Shown here: piece after piece, positions 14,688-21,440 of the stretch
How positions within the stretch are numbered: position 1 is the stretch's first letter
How the letters are laid out: each line of letters opens with the position of its first letter
Source of the DNA: a virus
Virus record (IMG/VR): IMGVR_UViG_3300011115_000285
Coordinates: 1 to 23,815 of that record
Reading direction: 5' to 3' (one strand)
DNA length: 23,815 bases
The notes under the pieces: model-generated
Told to the model about the DNA's origin: nothing
Databases searched by the model: none
Seen by the model: only the letters and a program-made list of their open reading frames with translations
Position numbers and translations under genes: made by a program

Positions 14688-16589
14688 ATGATCCTATACC
14701 TAGATTTTGAAACCCGCAGCCATTGCGACCTAAAGAAGCATGGCGTCTACAACTACGCGCAAGACTCGACGACTGACGTCTTGTGTATGTCGTATGCGTT
14801 TAATGATGAAGACGTACAAACATGGCTACCCACGCAGCCCTTCCCCGAGCGTGTGCGTAACCATAAGGGTTTGATCTACGCTCATAATTCGGCGTTTGAA
14901 AGACTGATTTTTTGGTATGTCCTGCAAATAAATTTTAAACTTGAGCAGTTTTACTGCACCGCAACACAAGCACGCGCCAACTGCGCGCCTGGTTCCCTTG
15001 AAGACGTGGGGCGCTTTGCCGGTGCCAGTATGAAGAAAGATTACCGTGGCGCGCAGCTTATCCGTGCGCTATGTGTGCCGCCGTTTAAAGATGACCCCGC
15101 GCTAATGACCGAGATGGTGCAATACTGTGAGCAAGATGTCCGCGCCATGCGCGCCGTCAGTCAAAGCCTACGCCCCCTATCAGACGAAGAGTTAGAGGAT
15201 TATCATGTCAACGAAAAAATCAACGACCGAGGTGTATTGGTGGACGTGCATCTTGCCCGCGCAGCTATTGGTTATGCGGCCACCGAACTCGCGGATATTC
15301 AGTCCATTGTCCGAGCCGTCACCAATGGCGCAATCACGTCAGTCCGCTCACCGAAAATGCGCGAGTGGGTCAAAGAAAGATTAAGTTCAGAACACCTTAA
15401 ACTAATGGAGATTGAAGATGGAAAGTATTCGATTGACAAGCGCGTTCGCGCAAACCTACTCGCCACGGACGATCTACCGCCCGACGTTGCCGAGGTTATC
15501 CAATGTGCCGATGATCTCTGGGCGTCGTCGGTTGCAAAGTTCTCACGCCTACGCGACTTGGCAGATGTGGAGGACAATCGCGTCCGTGGAGCCTTTGTGT
15601 TCGCCGGAGGCTCGGCTACAGGTCGCGCGTCTTCTTACGGCGCGCAAGTCCACAACTTCACGCGCAAATGCGCCAAAGCGCCCGAGTCTGTTAGAGCAAG
15701 CATGGTTCAAGGACACCCCATCGTTCCCAAGTTTGGTGCGAGGGTCACAGACGTCTTAAAAGGGATGCTACGCCCCGCAATCATACCGGCTAAAGGTAAG
15801 TCCTTGGTGGTTGCCGATTGGGCGCAGATCGAAGCGCGTATGACCCCGTGGTTGTCAGGGCGCGGCGATGACGTGCTAGACGTGTTCCGCTCAGGGCGTG
15901 ACATTTACGTTCGTGAGGCCGCTGCCATGTACAAGATACCCGAGTCAGAAGTCACCCCCGATCAGCGTCAGATCGGTAAGGTCGCAATCCTCGCCTGTGG
16001 TTTTGGCGGGGGTATCGGCGCGTTCTCTGCAATGGGCCGAGCGTACGGGCTAAGTATGAGTGAGTCTGACGCGCAGCGCACCGTTGACGCTTGGCGACGC
16101 GCGAACCAATGGGCTGTCAGGTACTGGCAAGAATTAGAAACCGGCTACATGATTGCCATGAGAAATAAGGGGCGCGAAATCGTGGCGGGTAGGGTTACCT
16201 ATCTGTTCGATGGCGCGCACCTGTGGTACGCTTTACCTTCGGGTCGCATCCTCTGCTACCCCTACGCCAAAATAGAAGAAGATGGTATCAGCTACGCAAA
16301 AGCCGCATGGAAACCCGCCGCCGATGCGCGCGAGTGGCCACGCGCAAGACTATGGCGTGGCTTGGCTTGCGAGAACATCACCCAAGCGTGCGCCAACGAC
16401 GTTTTGCGCTACGCCCTTCGCCAACTCGATAATGTCGTCTTACATGTTCACGATGAAATTTGTATCGAAACCGATCAACCTGAAGCCGTCACCGAGCGGC
16501 TAAGAGAGGTTATGTGTACGCCGCCCGCATGGGCGCAAGGTTTGCCCTTAGACGCCGAGATCAGCACAATGACTAGATACGGCAAGTAA
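14688..16589 (+). CDS. polA: DNA polymerase, family A, with 3'-5' exonuclease
   Basis: A 633-residue replicative polymerase of phage type without a 5'-3' exonuclease domain. Exonuclease: Exo I LDFETR (D6, E8), Exo II AHNSAFE (65-71), Exo III YCEQDVRA (Y146, D150). Polymerase: motif A VVADWAQIEAR (D377), motif B RQIGKVAILACGFGGG (R427, K431) and motif C HVHDEICIE (D589). In motif B, Leu435 falls where E. coli Pol I has Phe762 and Phe439 where it has Tyr766, so this is a Leu762-type viral PolA. The start (MILYLDFETRS) fits homologues, but there is no ribosome site within 20 nt and the upstream gap is strongly self-complementary. A hairpin follows the stop directly. Confidence 0.93.
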   Translation: MILYLDFETRSHCDLKKHGVYNYAQDSTTDVLCMSYAFNDEDVQTWLPTQPFPERVRNHKGLIYAHNSAFERLIFWYVLQINFKLEQFYCTATQARANCAPGSLEDVGRFAGASMKKDYRGAQLIRALCVPPFKDDPALMTEMVQYCEQDVRAMRAVSQSLRPLSDEELEDYHVNEKINDRGVLVDVHLARAAIGYAATELADIQSIVRAVTNGAITSVRSPKMREWVKERLSSEHLKLMEIEDGKYSIDKRVRANLLATDDLPPDVAEVIQCADDLWASSVAKFSRLRDLADVEDNRVRGAFVFAGGSATGRASSYGAQVHNFTRKCAKAPESVRASMVQGHPIVPKFGARVTDVLKGMLRPAIIPAKGKSLVVADWAQIEARMTPWLSGRGDDVLDVFRSGRDIYVREAAAMYKIPESEVTPDQRQIGKVAILACGFGGGIGAFSAMGRAYGLSMSESDAQRTVDAWRRANQWAVRYWQELETGYMIAMRNKGREIVAGRVTYLFDGAHLWYALPSGRILCYPYAKIEEDGISYAKAAWKPAADAREWPRARLWRGLACENITQACANDVLRYALRQLDNVVLHVHDEICIETDQPEAVTERLREVMCTPPAWAQGLPLDAEISTMTRYGK

Positions 16590-16614
16590 AAAAAAGCCAC
16601 CGGCTAGGGTGGCT
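16588..16614 (-). terminator. Intrinsic terminator reading on the minus strand
   Basis: On the minus strand AGCCACC-CTAGCC-GGTGGCT forms a perfect 7-bp hairpin followed by eight U residues. On the plus strand there is an A-run before the hairpin and no U-run after it. No minus-strand gene lies upstream until 18961, so it would stop antisense transcripts before the polymerase gene. In plus transcripts it would be an intercistronic hairpin between polymerase and primase. Confidence 0.7.
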
Positions 16615-16635
16615 CAAAACAACTAGGAGTATTAC

Positions 16636-18945
16636 ATGAACTTTGTCGAGTATATCTCTAAACAAGCACCCGAGGGTGAAACTTGCCTGTTGGTACGTCA
16701 AAAGCCTGTTGGTTCTGAACAACACGCCGACGGCACGATCAAGGCGACATGGCCAGCCTTTTACCCCAACGAATACAAGGAAGGCGGGGCGTGGTACTGC
16801 AACACCGCGTCGTTTATCGTCGAGCGGTTTAAAAGCAAACCAAGCGCCAGTATCCACAACTGCACCCACGTCGCGTTCTTGGTTCTTGATGATGTAGGCA
16901 CAAAGTCCAAAGCGCCCCCGCTTGAACCAACGTGGAAGATCGAAACCTCACCGGATAACTTTCAATGGGGCTATACGTTCAGCTTAGACGATCAACCTAA
17001 ACACGAAGAATTTAGCGCAGCGATTAAGGCGATCGCCGAGGCTGGGTTCACGGACAAAGGCGCGTGTAATGCGGTGCGTAACTTTCGCATACCTGGCAGC
17101 GTCAATTTAAAGCCTGAGCGCGATAAATTTAAATCTGTACTATCCGAGTTTCACCCCGAGCGTGAGTTTAGCTTGCCTCAAATCATGGGCGCGTTCGGTG
17201 TCACGTCGGGCCCCGTAGAGTCCGTGTACAAACCGATCAAGATAGACGACGACGGCACCGATACGATTTTTGCGTGGTTGGCCGAGAATAGCCTTGTCGT
17301 CACACGCCCCAATAGCGAGGGCTGGGCGGGCGTGGTTTGCCCCAACGCCCATGAGCATACAGACGGCAACCCCCAAGGCAGGTACAACCCTAGTATGAGG
17401 GCTTACTGTTGCCTTCACTCGCATTGTCTGCAACTCGACAGTCACATTTTTCTTGAATGGGTCGAGGGCCAAGGTGGGCCGAGCGCCGCCCCTGGTCTAC
17501 GCGATGAACTGTTGGCCAAGACAATGGCCAAGACCTATTCAATTATCGCCCCCACCCTTGCCTTCCCTGATGATGTCAAAAAGCGCCAAACCGAGATTGA
17601 AAACCGCGAACTCGGGCGCGTACAAAAGCGCGAGTGGTTCGGGCGGTTCGCTTACATTCAGTCCGACGACAGTTATTTTGATATGCAAGACAGGCGTGAA
17701 ATCTCGCGGGGCACCTTTAACGCGCTCTATCGGCACGTCATTTGCAAGTCGATTCGTACCGGCCGACATATTGAAGCGTCGGTTTGCTTTGACGAATTAA
17801 GACAAGAGAACGGCGCGCCCGCGCTGGTGGGCATAACGTACGCGGCCGGCGATACCGTACTGGTAAGCCGAGGCGGCGACGTGTACGGCAACCGTTGGCG
17901 CGATGCGCGCCCCGTGGGCGTGGCGGGCGATGTAAAGCCTTGGCTTGTGCATTGTAGGCACTTGGTGCCCGATGAGGTATCGCTTAATCACATTTTTGAC
18001 GTCATGGCGTTTAAATTGCAACACCCGCAACGCAAAATCAACCACGCGGTATTACACAAGGGCCCCCAAGGTATCGGTAAGGACACGATGTATCACCCGT
18101 TTATATGGGCGGTTTGCGGGGATAACGCGGTCAACCGAGGGTTGCTAGACTCGGACACGATGAACAGCCAGTTTAACTACGCTCTTGAATCCGAGATACT
18201 GATATTGAACGAATTACGCGAGCCCGACGCCCGCGACCGTCGCGCCCTAGCGAACAAATTAAAGCCAATTATCGCAGCACCCCCCGAGTATCTGAGCATT
18301 AACCGTAAGGGCCTCAAACCCTACGATATGGTCAACCGATGCCTGGTACTGGCGTTCAGTAATGACGCGGTGCCCATTACCCTTGATAGTCAAGACCGCC
18401 GGTGGTTTGCCCTAAGTTCGAACGTGGCCCGAATGACGCCCGAGGATAGCCAGCGGCTTTGGGCGTGGTTTGCCCGGGGTGGCGTGGCCGCGTGTGCCGC
18501 ATGGCTTTACGCGCGCGACGTGAGCGCGTTTAACCCGTCGGCTGCGCCCCCTGTTACCGAATTTAAACTTACCCTGATTGAGCAGGGTATGAGCGCCAAT
18601 GAAAGTTACCTAGTCGATTTAATCAAGGCCCGCGTGGGCGTGTTCGCCGGTGGCGTGATAGCGTCGCCGTTTCACGTTGTATGCGATACCCTGTCGCTCA
18701 ACGCCCCAGGCACCTACAAAGTCAGCCAGGGCGCGCTATTGCACGCGCTATTAGAATGCCAATGGTTTGACTGTGGGCGCTTGGCCACGCGTGACTTAAC
18801 AACAAAAAAGCAAGTTTATTGCGCGCCGGACATGGTAGGGCACAAAAAAGCCGAATTACGCGTAATGGCCGAAAACGTGGTTGTGCGGGCCGGTACGCCC
18901 ACGGCGGCAGTTAGCCACCTACGCCCAATAAAAAGCGCCCCGTAG
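16636..18945 (+). CDS. Primase-helicase: RepB-like (AEP) primase, zinc region and DUF5906-type ATPase
   Basis: A 769-residue fusion. Primase part (about 1-190): FLVLDDVGT (81-89, acidic metal site), 'ETSPDNFQWGYTF' (103-115) and 'NAVRNFRIPGSVNLKP' (145-160), matching RepB-type primases of the archaeo-eukaryotic superfamily. A Cys/His region at about 234-264 ('CPNAHEH', then YCCLHSHC) probably binds zinc. Helicase part (about 440-640): Walker A GPQGIGKDT (476-484), Walker B ILILNE (521-526), then 'INRKGLKPYDMVNRCLVLAFSNDAVPI', as in the DUF5906/NrS-1 primase-polymerase ATPase. It probably primes and unwinds at the fork with the PolA-type polymerase. TAGGAG lies 6 nt before the ATG. The stop codon lies within the hairpin of the converging operon's terminator. 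Confidence 0.87.
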   Translation: MNFVEYISKQAPEGETCLLVRQKPVGSEQHADGTIKATWPAFYPNEYKEGGAWYCNTASFIVERFKSKPSASIHNCTHVAFLVLDDVGTKSKAPPLEPTWKIETSPDNFQWGYTFSLDDQPKHEEFSAAIKAIAEAGFTDKGACNAVRNFRIPGSVNLKPERDKFKSVLSEFHPEREFSLPQIMGAFGVTSGPVESVYKPIKIDDDGTDTIFAWLAENSLVVTRPNSEGWAGVVCPNAHEHTDGNPQGRYNPSMRAYCCLHSHCLQLDSHIFLEWVEGQGGPSAAPGLRDELLAKTMAKTYSIIAPTLAFPDDVKKRQTEIENRELGRVQKREWFGRFAYIQSDDSYFDMQDRREISRGTFNALYRHVICKSIRTGRHIEASVCFDELRQENGAPALVGITYAAGDTVLVSRGGDVYGNRWRDARPVGVAGDVKPWLVHCRHLVPDEVSLNHIFDVMAFKLQHPQRKINHAVLHKGPQGIGKDTMYHPFIWAVCGDNAVNRGLLDSDTMNSQFNYALESEILILNELREPDARDRRALANKLKPIIAAPPEYLSINRKGLKPYDMVNRCLVLAFSNDAVPITLDSQDRRWFALSSNVARMTPEDSQRLWAWFARGGVAACAAWLYARDVSAFNPSAAPPVTEFKLTLIEQGMSANESYLVDLIKARVGVFAGGVIASPFHVVCDTLSLNAPGTYKVSQGALLHALLECQWFDCGRLATRDLTTKKQVYCAPDMVGHKKAELRVMAENVVVRAGTPTAAVSHLRPIKSAP

Positions 18946-18951
18946 GGCGCT
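18927..18951 (-). terminator. Intrinsic terminator of the clamp operon (minus strand)
   Basis: On the minus strand AGCGCCC-TACG-GGGCGCT is a perfect 7-bp hairpin with a tetraloop, followed by TTTTATT. It lies 10 nt after the last minus frame (21-aa micropeptide) and overlaps the last codons and stop of the plus-strand primase gene. On the plus strand no U-run follows. Confidence 0.78.
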
Positions 18952-18960
18952 GTAGTGGGG

Positions 18961-19026
18961 TTATAGGTCGAATACTAGGATTAGTAAGATAACCACGGCG
19001 GCCGCGACTAGCGAATACGTCATCAT
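18961..19026 (-). CDS. 21-aa single-span membrane micropeptide
   Basis: A 22-codon frame, MMTYSLVAAAVVILLILVFDL, almost entirely hydrophobic after residue 5 and long enough to span a membrane once. Its first ATG overlaps the upstream stop (ATGA), and it ends 10 nt before the operon terminator. The placement and composition argue for a real gene; alternatively it is a chance frame. A second micropeptide of the same kind lies upstream in the same operon. Function unknown. Confidence 0.5.
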   Translation of the reverse strand: MMTYSLVAAAVVILLILVFDL

Positions 19027-19229
19027 AACGGCATTAGCCCCGCGAATATGGGGTGCAAGCGCGGTATGTAAGCCCCAATATCGCACGGGAACACGCGTTT
19101 GATGTAACCACGCTCGCACATTGAGCGCAGGGTTACCGTGTCGCTGATTGAATAGACGGTATAAGCGCGGTTTTTAACGTGTACGACGTCGCCAACGTCG
19201 ACGGGCTGGCCTGTTTTATATTTCATCAT
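19023..19229 (-). CDS. 68-aa hypothetical beta-rich protein
   Basis: Begins MMKYKTGQPVDVGDVVHVKNRAYTVYSI. The alternation of charged and hydrophobic residues suggests a small beta barrel, like KOW- or SH3-type folds, in the first 35 residues, but this is only shape. An upstream TTG at 19235 is in frame, but the ATG at 19229 has AGGGG 6 nt upstream and is preferred. It follows the previous stop by 2 nt. Function unknown. Confidence 0.66.
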   Translation of the reverse strand: MMKYKTGQPVDVGDVVHVKNRAYTVYSISDTVTLRSMCERGYIKRVFPCDIGAYIPRLHPIFAGLMPL

Positions 19230-19231
19230 AA

Positions 19232-19705
19232 TCAACCCCTTAAACTGTCGAAAAGTGAGCCGCTATCATCCGGCGGCAAATAGTCGCGCCGCGCGGCAAA
19301 TATGCTTAGGCCGTGTTCCGCGCATAATTCAATACGTTCGCGTACGCGCAAGCTGGCCCAATATTCTTGAACTTCGTTGTACTCAAGTTCGCTGTGGTGT
19401 TCTTCGTCGAGTACAGGGTAATCCGACAACGCGCAAGCCATAGAATCGGCTGCAATTAACGCGGCCGTGTCGCTTTCATGTATCGCTATCCACTCAACCC
19501 AGCCCACAGCCCAATGACGCTCACTCACCACTAAAACCGTGTCAGATTCGCCGCCGAGCGCGGCTAGGCCTTGTTCAAAATTAGACCGTTCGAGCGCGTC
19601 AGAATCGCGGCTTTGGCCAAGAAAAACAAAATACTCGGGCCATTGTGCGCCGCCGTAATTATCGGGCCGCACCCAGCGCGCAATTGCTTTCAAATTTTCA
19701 ATCAT
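19232..19705 (-). CDS. Conserved phage hypothetical protein (157 aa)
   Basis: An acidic protein with 'RDSDALERSNFEQGLAALGGE', 'SERHWAVGWVEWIAIHESD', 'ALSDYPVLDEEHHSELEYNE' and 'REYWASL..ERIELCAEHGLSIFAARRDYLP' style blocks. These blocks recur in a family found in mobile elements and phages, function unknown (from memory). GAGG lies 7 nt before the ATG, which overlaps the previous stop (ATGA). High Asp/Glu content and conserved Trp/His pairs suggest a protein partner or DNA mimicry, but I have no motif to support either. Confidence 0.7.
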   Translation of the reverse strand: MIENLKAIARWVRPDNYGGAQWPEYFVFLGQSRDSDALERSNFEQGLAALGGESDTVLVVSERHWAVGWVEWIAIHESDTAALIAADSMACALSDYPVLDEEHHSELEYNEVQEYWASLRVRERIELCAEHGLSIFAARRDYLPPDDSGSLFDSLRG

Positions 19706-19965
19706 GTTGTCACCTCTAAACCCTTAATAAACGCGTGCATAAGGTTGTACAACTCGCGCTTGGGGACATGGCCTTGCACGATAGGGCACGACGCGCCGCC
19801 GCCTTCGTTGACGTGGCGATGCAAGCAAACGCCGCCGTACGCGTGCGAGATATGATAATTGCCCACGGCCGCGCGCCCGTCGGCCCAGGGCGCTTGCGGG
19901 CTATTGGTAATGGTGTTGAGATATTCGCAAAGTGAGTTGAGTTGTTTATCTGTTATGCGTTGCAT
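19702..19965 (-). CDS. Conserved phage hypothetical protein (87 aa)
   Basis: The pattern 'QLNSLCEYLNTITNSPQAPW', 'GNYHISHAYGGVCLHRHVNEGGG' and 'GHVPKRELYNLMHAFIKGLE' belongs to a frequent small phage protein family of unknown role (from memory). The central Gly/His/Tyr-rich part looks like a beta hairpin between two helices. AAGG lies 8 nt before the ATG. Stop and next start overlap as ATGA. It comes after the clamp gene and a 56-nt gap that contains a hairpin. Confidence 0.72.
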   Translation of the reverse strand: MQRITDKQLNSLCEYLNTITNSPQAPWADGRAAVGNYHISHAYGGVCLHRHVNEGGGASCPIVQGHVPKRELYNLMHAFIKGLEVTT

Positions 19966-19996
19966 TTTGTTTACCTTAAAGTGTAGGAAAGTTTAG

Positions 19997-20014
19997 CGAG
20001 CCCTCGCGGGCCCG
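19997..20014 (-). repeat. Intercistronic hairpin, third member of the GGCCCGC family
   Basis: CGAGCCC (19997-20003), loop TCGC, GGGCCCG (20008-20014): six of seven positions pair, with one A/C mismatch. It lies 3' of the clamp gene stop in the minus operon. It resembles but does not copy the two identical hairpins at 20708-20725 and 20969-20986. Confidence 0.45.
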
Positions 20015-20021
20015 AGTGGTG

Positions 20022-20603
20022 TTACATATAAGACCGATTGAAACCCGCGTACGGTGCCTCATTAGTGGCGCGCATGGGCATAATGACGACTAGGCATTCA
20101 TTGGCGCCCGCGTGCATTACGGCGCTATCGTTGCCGCGTTGTATAAAATTGAACGTGTCTTTAGGCTTAACACCGAGATACAGCGATAGGGCCGCGCGTG
20201 CGCGTACTAGCAAATCAGGGTTATAGGTGCCTGGCGCTTGCTCGGTGCTTGAGGTAATGTCGGGGATAACGCGGGCGATATCAGGATAACGGCCGTCAAG
20301 CGGCACAAAGCGCGCGCCGCCTAACATATAGTTTTGGCCGTCGTACTCGAGTTCTGTAAACTCGGATTTTTTGTCCAAGCGCTTTACGGCGTCGGTGGGG
20401 ATAATGATATTGAGTTCAGCGACATAGTCGCCGTCGTAAGGCAATTGACCGGCAAAAAGCATATGGCCGTCGGTGCCGTAAATCATGCCCACGCCTATCT
20501 TCTTAATTTGAATATTGATACCTTGCAAGTAATAACGTATGTCTTTTTTGGCTGCGCACTCAAGCGCAGCGAGTAGGGAAGTGGTTTTAAGTGTAATTTT
20601 CAT
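20022..20603 (-). CDS. DNA polymerase III beta-like sliding clamp (half-length)
   Basis: A 193-residue protein resembling bacterial DnaN. Visible signatures: MKITLKTTSLLAALECAAKKDIRYYL at the N-terminus, 'GMIYGTDGHMLFAG' (the conserved TDGHRL-type strand), 'NIIIPTDAVKRL', 'DGRYPDIARVIP' (RYP motif), and 'CLVVIMPMR' near the C-terminus, matching the VVMPMRL end of DnaN. Bacterial beta is about 366 residues with three repeats; this is about half, so it holds fewer repeats and may need a different ring stoichiometry. It presumably tethers the PolA-type polymerase or other factors to DNA. ATG has AAGG 8 nt upstream. It is the longest gene of the minus operon. Confidence 0.74.
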   Translation of the reverse strand: MKITLKTTSLLAALECAAKKDIRYYLQGINIQIKKIGVGMIYGTDGHMLFAGQLPYDGDYVAELNIIIPTDAVKRLDKKSEFTELEYDGQNYMLGGARFVPLDGRYPDIARVIPDITSSTEQAPGTYNPDLLVRARAALSLYLGVKPKDTFNFIQRGNDSAVMHAGANECLVVIMPMRATNEAPYAGFNRSYM

Positions 20604-20612
20604 GATTTGACC

Positions 20613-20687
20613 TTAAATAAAGTTAAAAAGGATTAAAGCGATAAACATAAGCGCCAGGGCGGCGGCGGCGTGAATTTTTTCAAGCAT
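20613..20687 (-). CDS. 24-aa single-span membrane micropeptide
   Basis: A 25-codon frame beginning MLEKIHAAAALALMFIALIL: a short charged start and then an unbroken hydrophobic run. GAGGTG lies about 6-8 nt before the ATG, a good ribosome site. It ends 9 nt before the clamp gene start. Single-span membrane micropeptides of this size are known among phage and toxin peptides, but no function can be assigned. It could also act only as a leader for clamp translation. Confidence 0.5.
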   Translation of the reverse strand: MLEKIHAAAALALMFIALILFNFI

Positions 20688-20700
20688 TGTGTACACCTCA

Positions 20701-20726
20701 GAGTTATGGCCCGCTTGCGCGGGCCG
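20701..20726 (-). repeat. Intercistronic hairpin repeat, copy 1
   Basis: Contains the palindrome GGCCCGC-TTGC-GCGGGCC (20708-20725). The 26-bp block differs at only one position from the copy at 20962-20987. It lies between the stop of the 72-aa gene and the 24-aa micropeptide. No U-run follows on the minus strand, so it is not a classical terminator; transcript processing or protection is possible. Confidence 0.6.
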
Positions 20727-20731
20727 TGGGT

Positions 20732-20950
20732 TTAAACGGCTGCGGGAATGGCTTCGGCAGCCGGCGCGCATTCGCGACAAATACAGGGCACTACGTCGGT
20801 TTTCACGGCTGCGCGAATCTCGGCAACAGTATCAAAGCCGCGAACATGCACAATGTCGTCGCACCAACGCCAGCCATAAGGTAAGAAAACCATGTAACCA
20901 TCTTCGCATTGGTCAACGTCGGTCTTAAAGTCTAATTTGAATTTTGGCAT
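20732..20950 (-). CDS. 72-aa hypothetical protein with C-terminal Cys cluster
   Basis: A 72-residue protein with a beta-rich start ('KFKLDFKTDVDQCEDGYMVFLPYGWRWCDD'), a helix ('DTVAEIRAAVKTD') and a CxCxxC cluster (C56, C58, C61) that may bind metal. AGGG lies 7 nt before the ATG. The same architecture recurs in small phage proteins (from memory) with no known function. Flanked on each side by an identical hairpin. Confidence 0.7.
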   Translation of the reverse strand: MPKFKLDFKTDVDQCEDGYMVFLPYGWRWCDDIVHVRGFDTVAEIRAAVKTDVVPCICRECAPAAEAIPAAV

Positions 20951-20961
20951 TTTGAGCCCTT

Positions 20962-20987
20962 GAGTAATGGCCCGCTTGCGCGGGCCG
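20962..20987 (-). repeat. Intercistronic hairpin repeat, copy 2
   Basis: The 18-bp core GGCCCGC-TTGC-GCGGGCC (20969-20986) is identical to that of copy 1. It lies directly 3' of the 63-aa gene in the minus operon. Confidence 0.6.
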
Positions 20988-20993
20988 GTTGTG

Positions 20994-21185
20994 TTACGCG
21001 TAAAAATCAGGATGATTCAAAAGTGAGTAAGCCATCGCAAGCTTGAGAATTTCGTCTTGCTGACTAGTCTTGCGCGCTGAGCGATACAATGCGCTCAAGC
21101 CGCGTGCGGCCGCGCCGTGGTTGCCGTTGTTGTAGTGCTGAATGTCGATTTGCACGGCGCGCAATTGTGATTTATTGAGAGTCAT
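20994..21185 (-). CDS. 63-aa hypothetical helical protein, first gene of the clamp operon
   Basis: MTLNKSQLRAVQIDIQHYNNGNHGAAARGLSALYR... predicts helices and resembles a small phage protein often seen near early genes. AAGGA lies 8 nt before the ATG, and a promoter about 35-60 bp upstream would start transcription at about 21211, giving a leader of roughly 25 nt. Function unknown. Confidence 0.7.
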   Translation of the reverse strand: MTLNKSQLRAVQIDIQHYNNGNHGAAARGLSALYRSARKTSQQDEILKLAMAYSLLNHPDFYA

Positions 21186-21217
21186 TTTGTAGATCCTTAG
21201 TGGTTGTCAGAAATTAC

Positions 21218-21246
21218 ATTGTACATGAATTTCTAGCATTGTACAA
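21218..21246 (-). promoter_or_regulatory. Promoter of the clamp operon, overlapped by a plus-strand promoter-like site
   Basis: On the minus strand TTGTAC (21246-21241), 17-bp spacer, TACAAT (21223-21218). Because CATTGTACA occurs twice (21217-21225 and 21237-21245, 20 bp apart), the same block read on the plus strand gives TTGTAC-17-TACAAC (21219-21247). The pair may thus be bidirectional or bind a dimeric regulator on two successive helical turns. Confidence 0.55.
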
Positions 21247-21414
21247 CTATTTATATCAGGACATACCCTTAGTTTGTAGGCAATTAAGGGTAATGGAAAG
21301 GTAACGCAAAAGGGCGCGAAGTGCTTTCAGAAAATGCTTTATAAATTACAGGCTTATATGCTTTGTAGGGTAATAAAAGTAATAGTAATTGTGTAATGAG
21401 ATATTTTGATAATA

Positions 21415-21434
21415 TACTGTATATATATACAGGT
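21415..21434. promoter_or_regulatory. LexA (SOS) box
   Basis: The perfect 16-bp palindrome CTGTATATATATACAG (21417-21432) matches the CTGT-N8-ACAG core of LexA boxes and 18 of 20 positions of the E. coli consensus TACTGTATATATATACAGTA. A possible promoter (TTGTGT 21389-21394, 18-bp spacer, TATACT 21413-21418) has its -10 overlapping the box, the classic place for repression. Confidence 0.65.
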
Positions 21435-21440
21435 GTTTAT

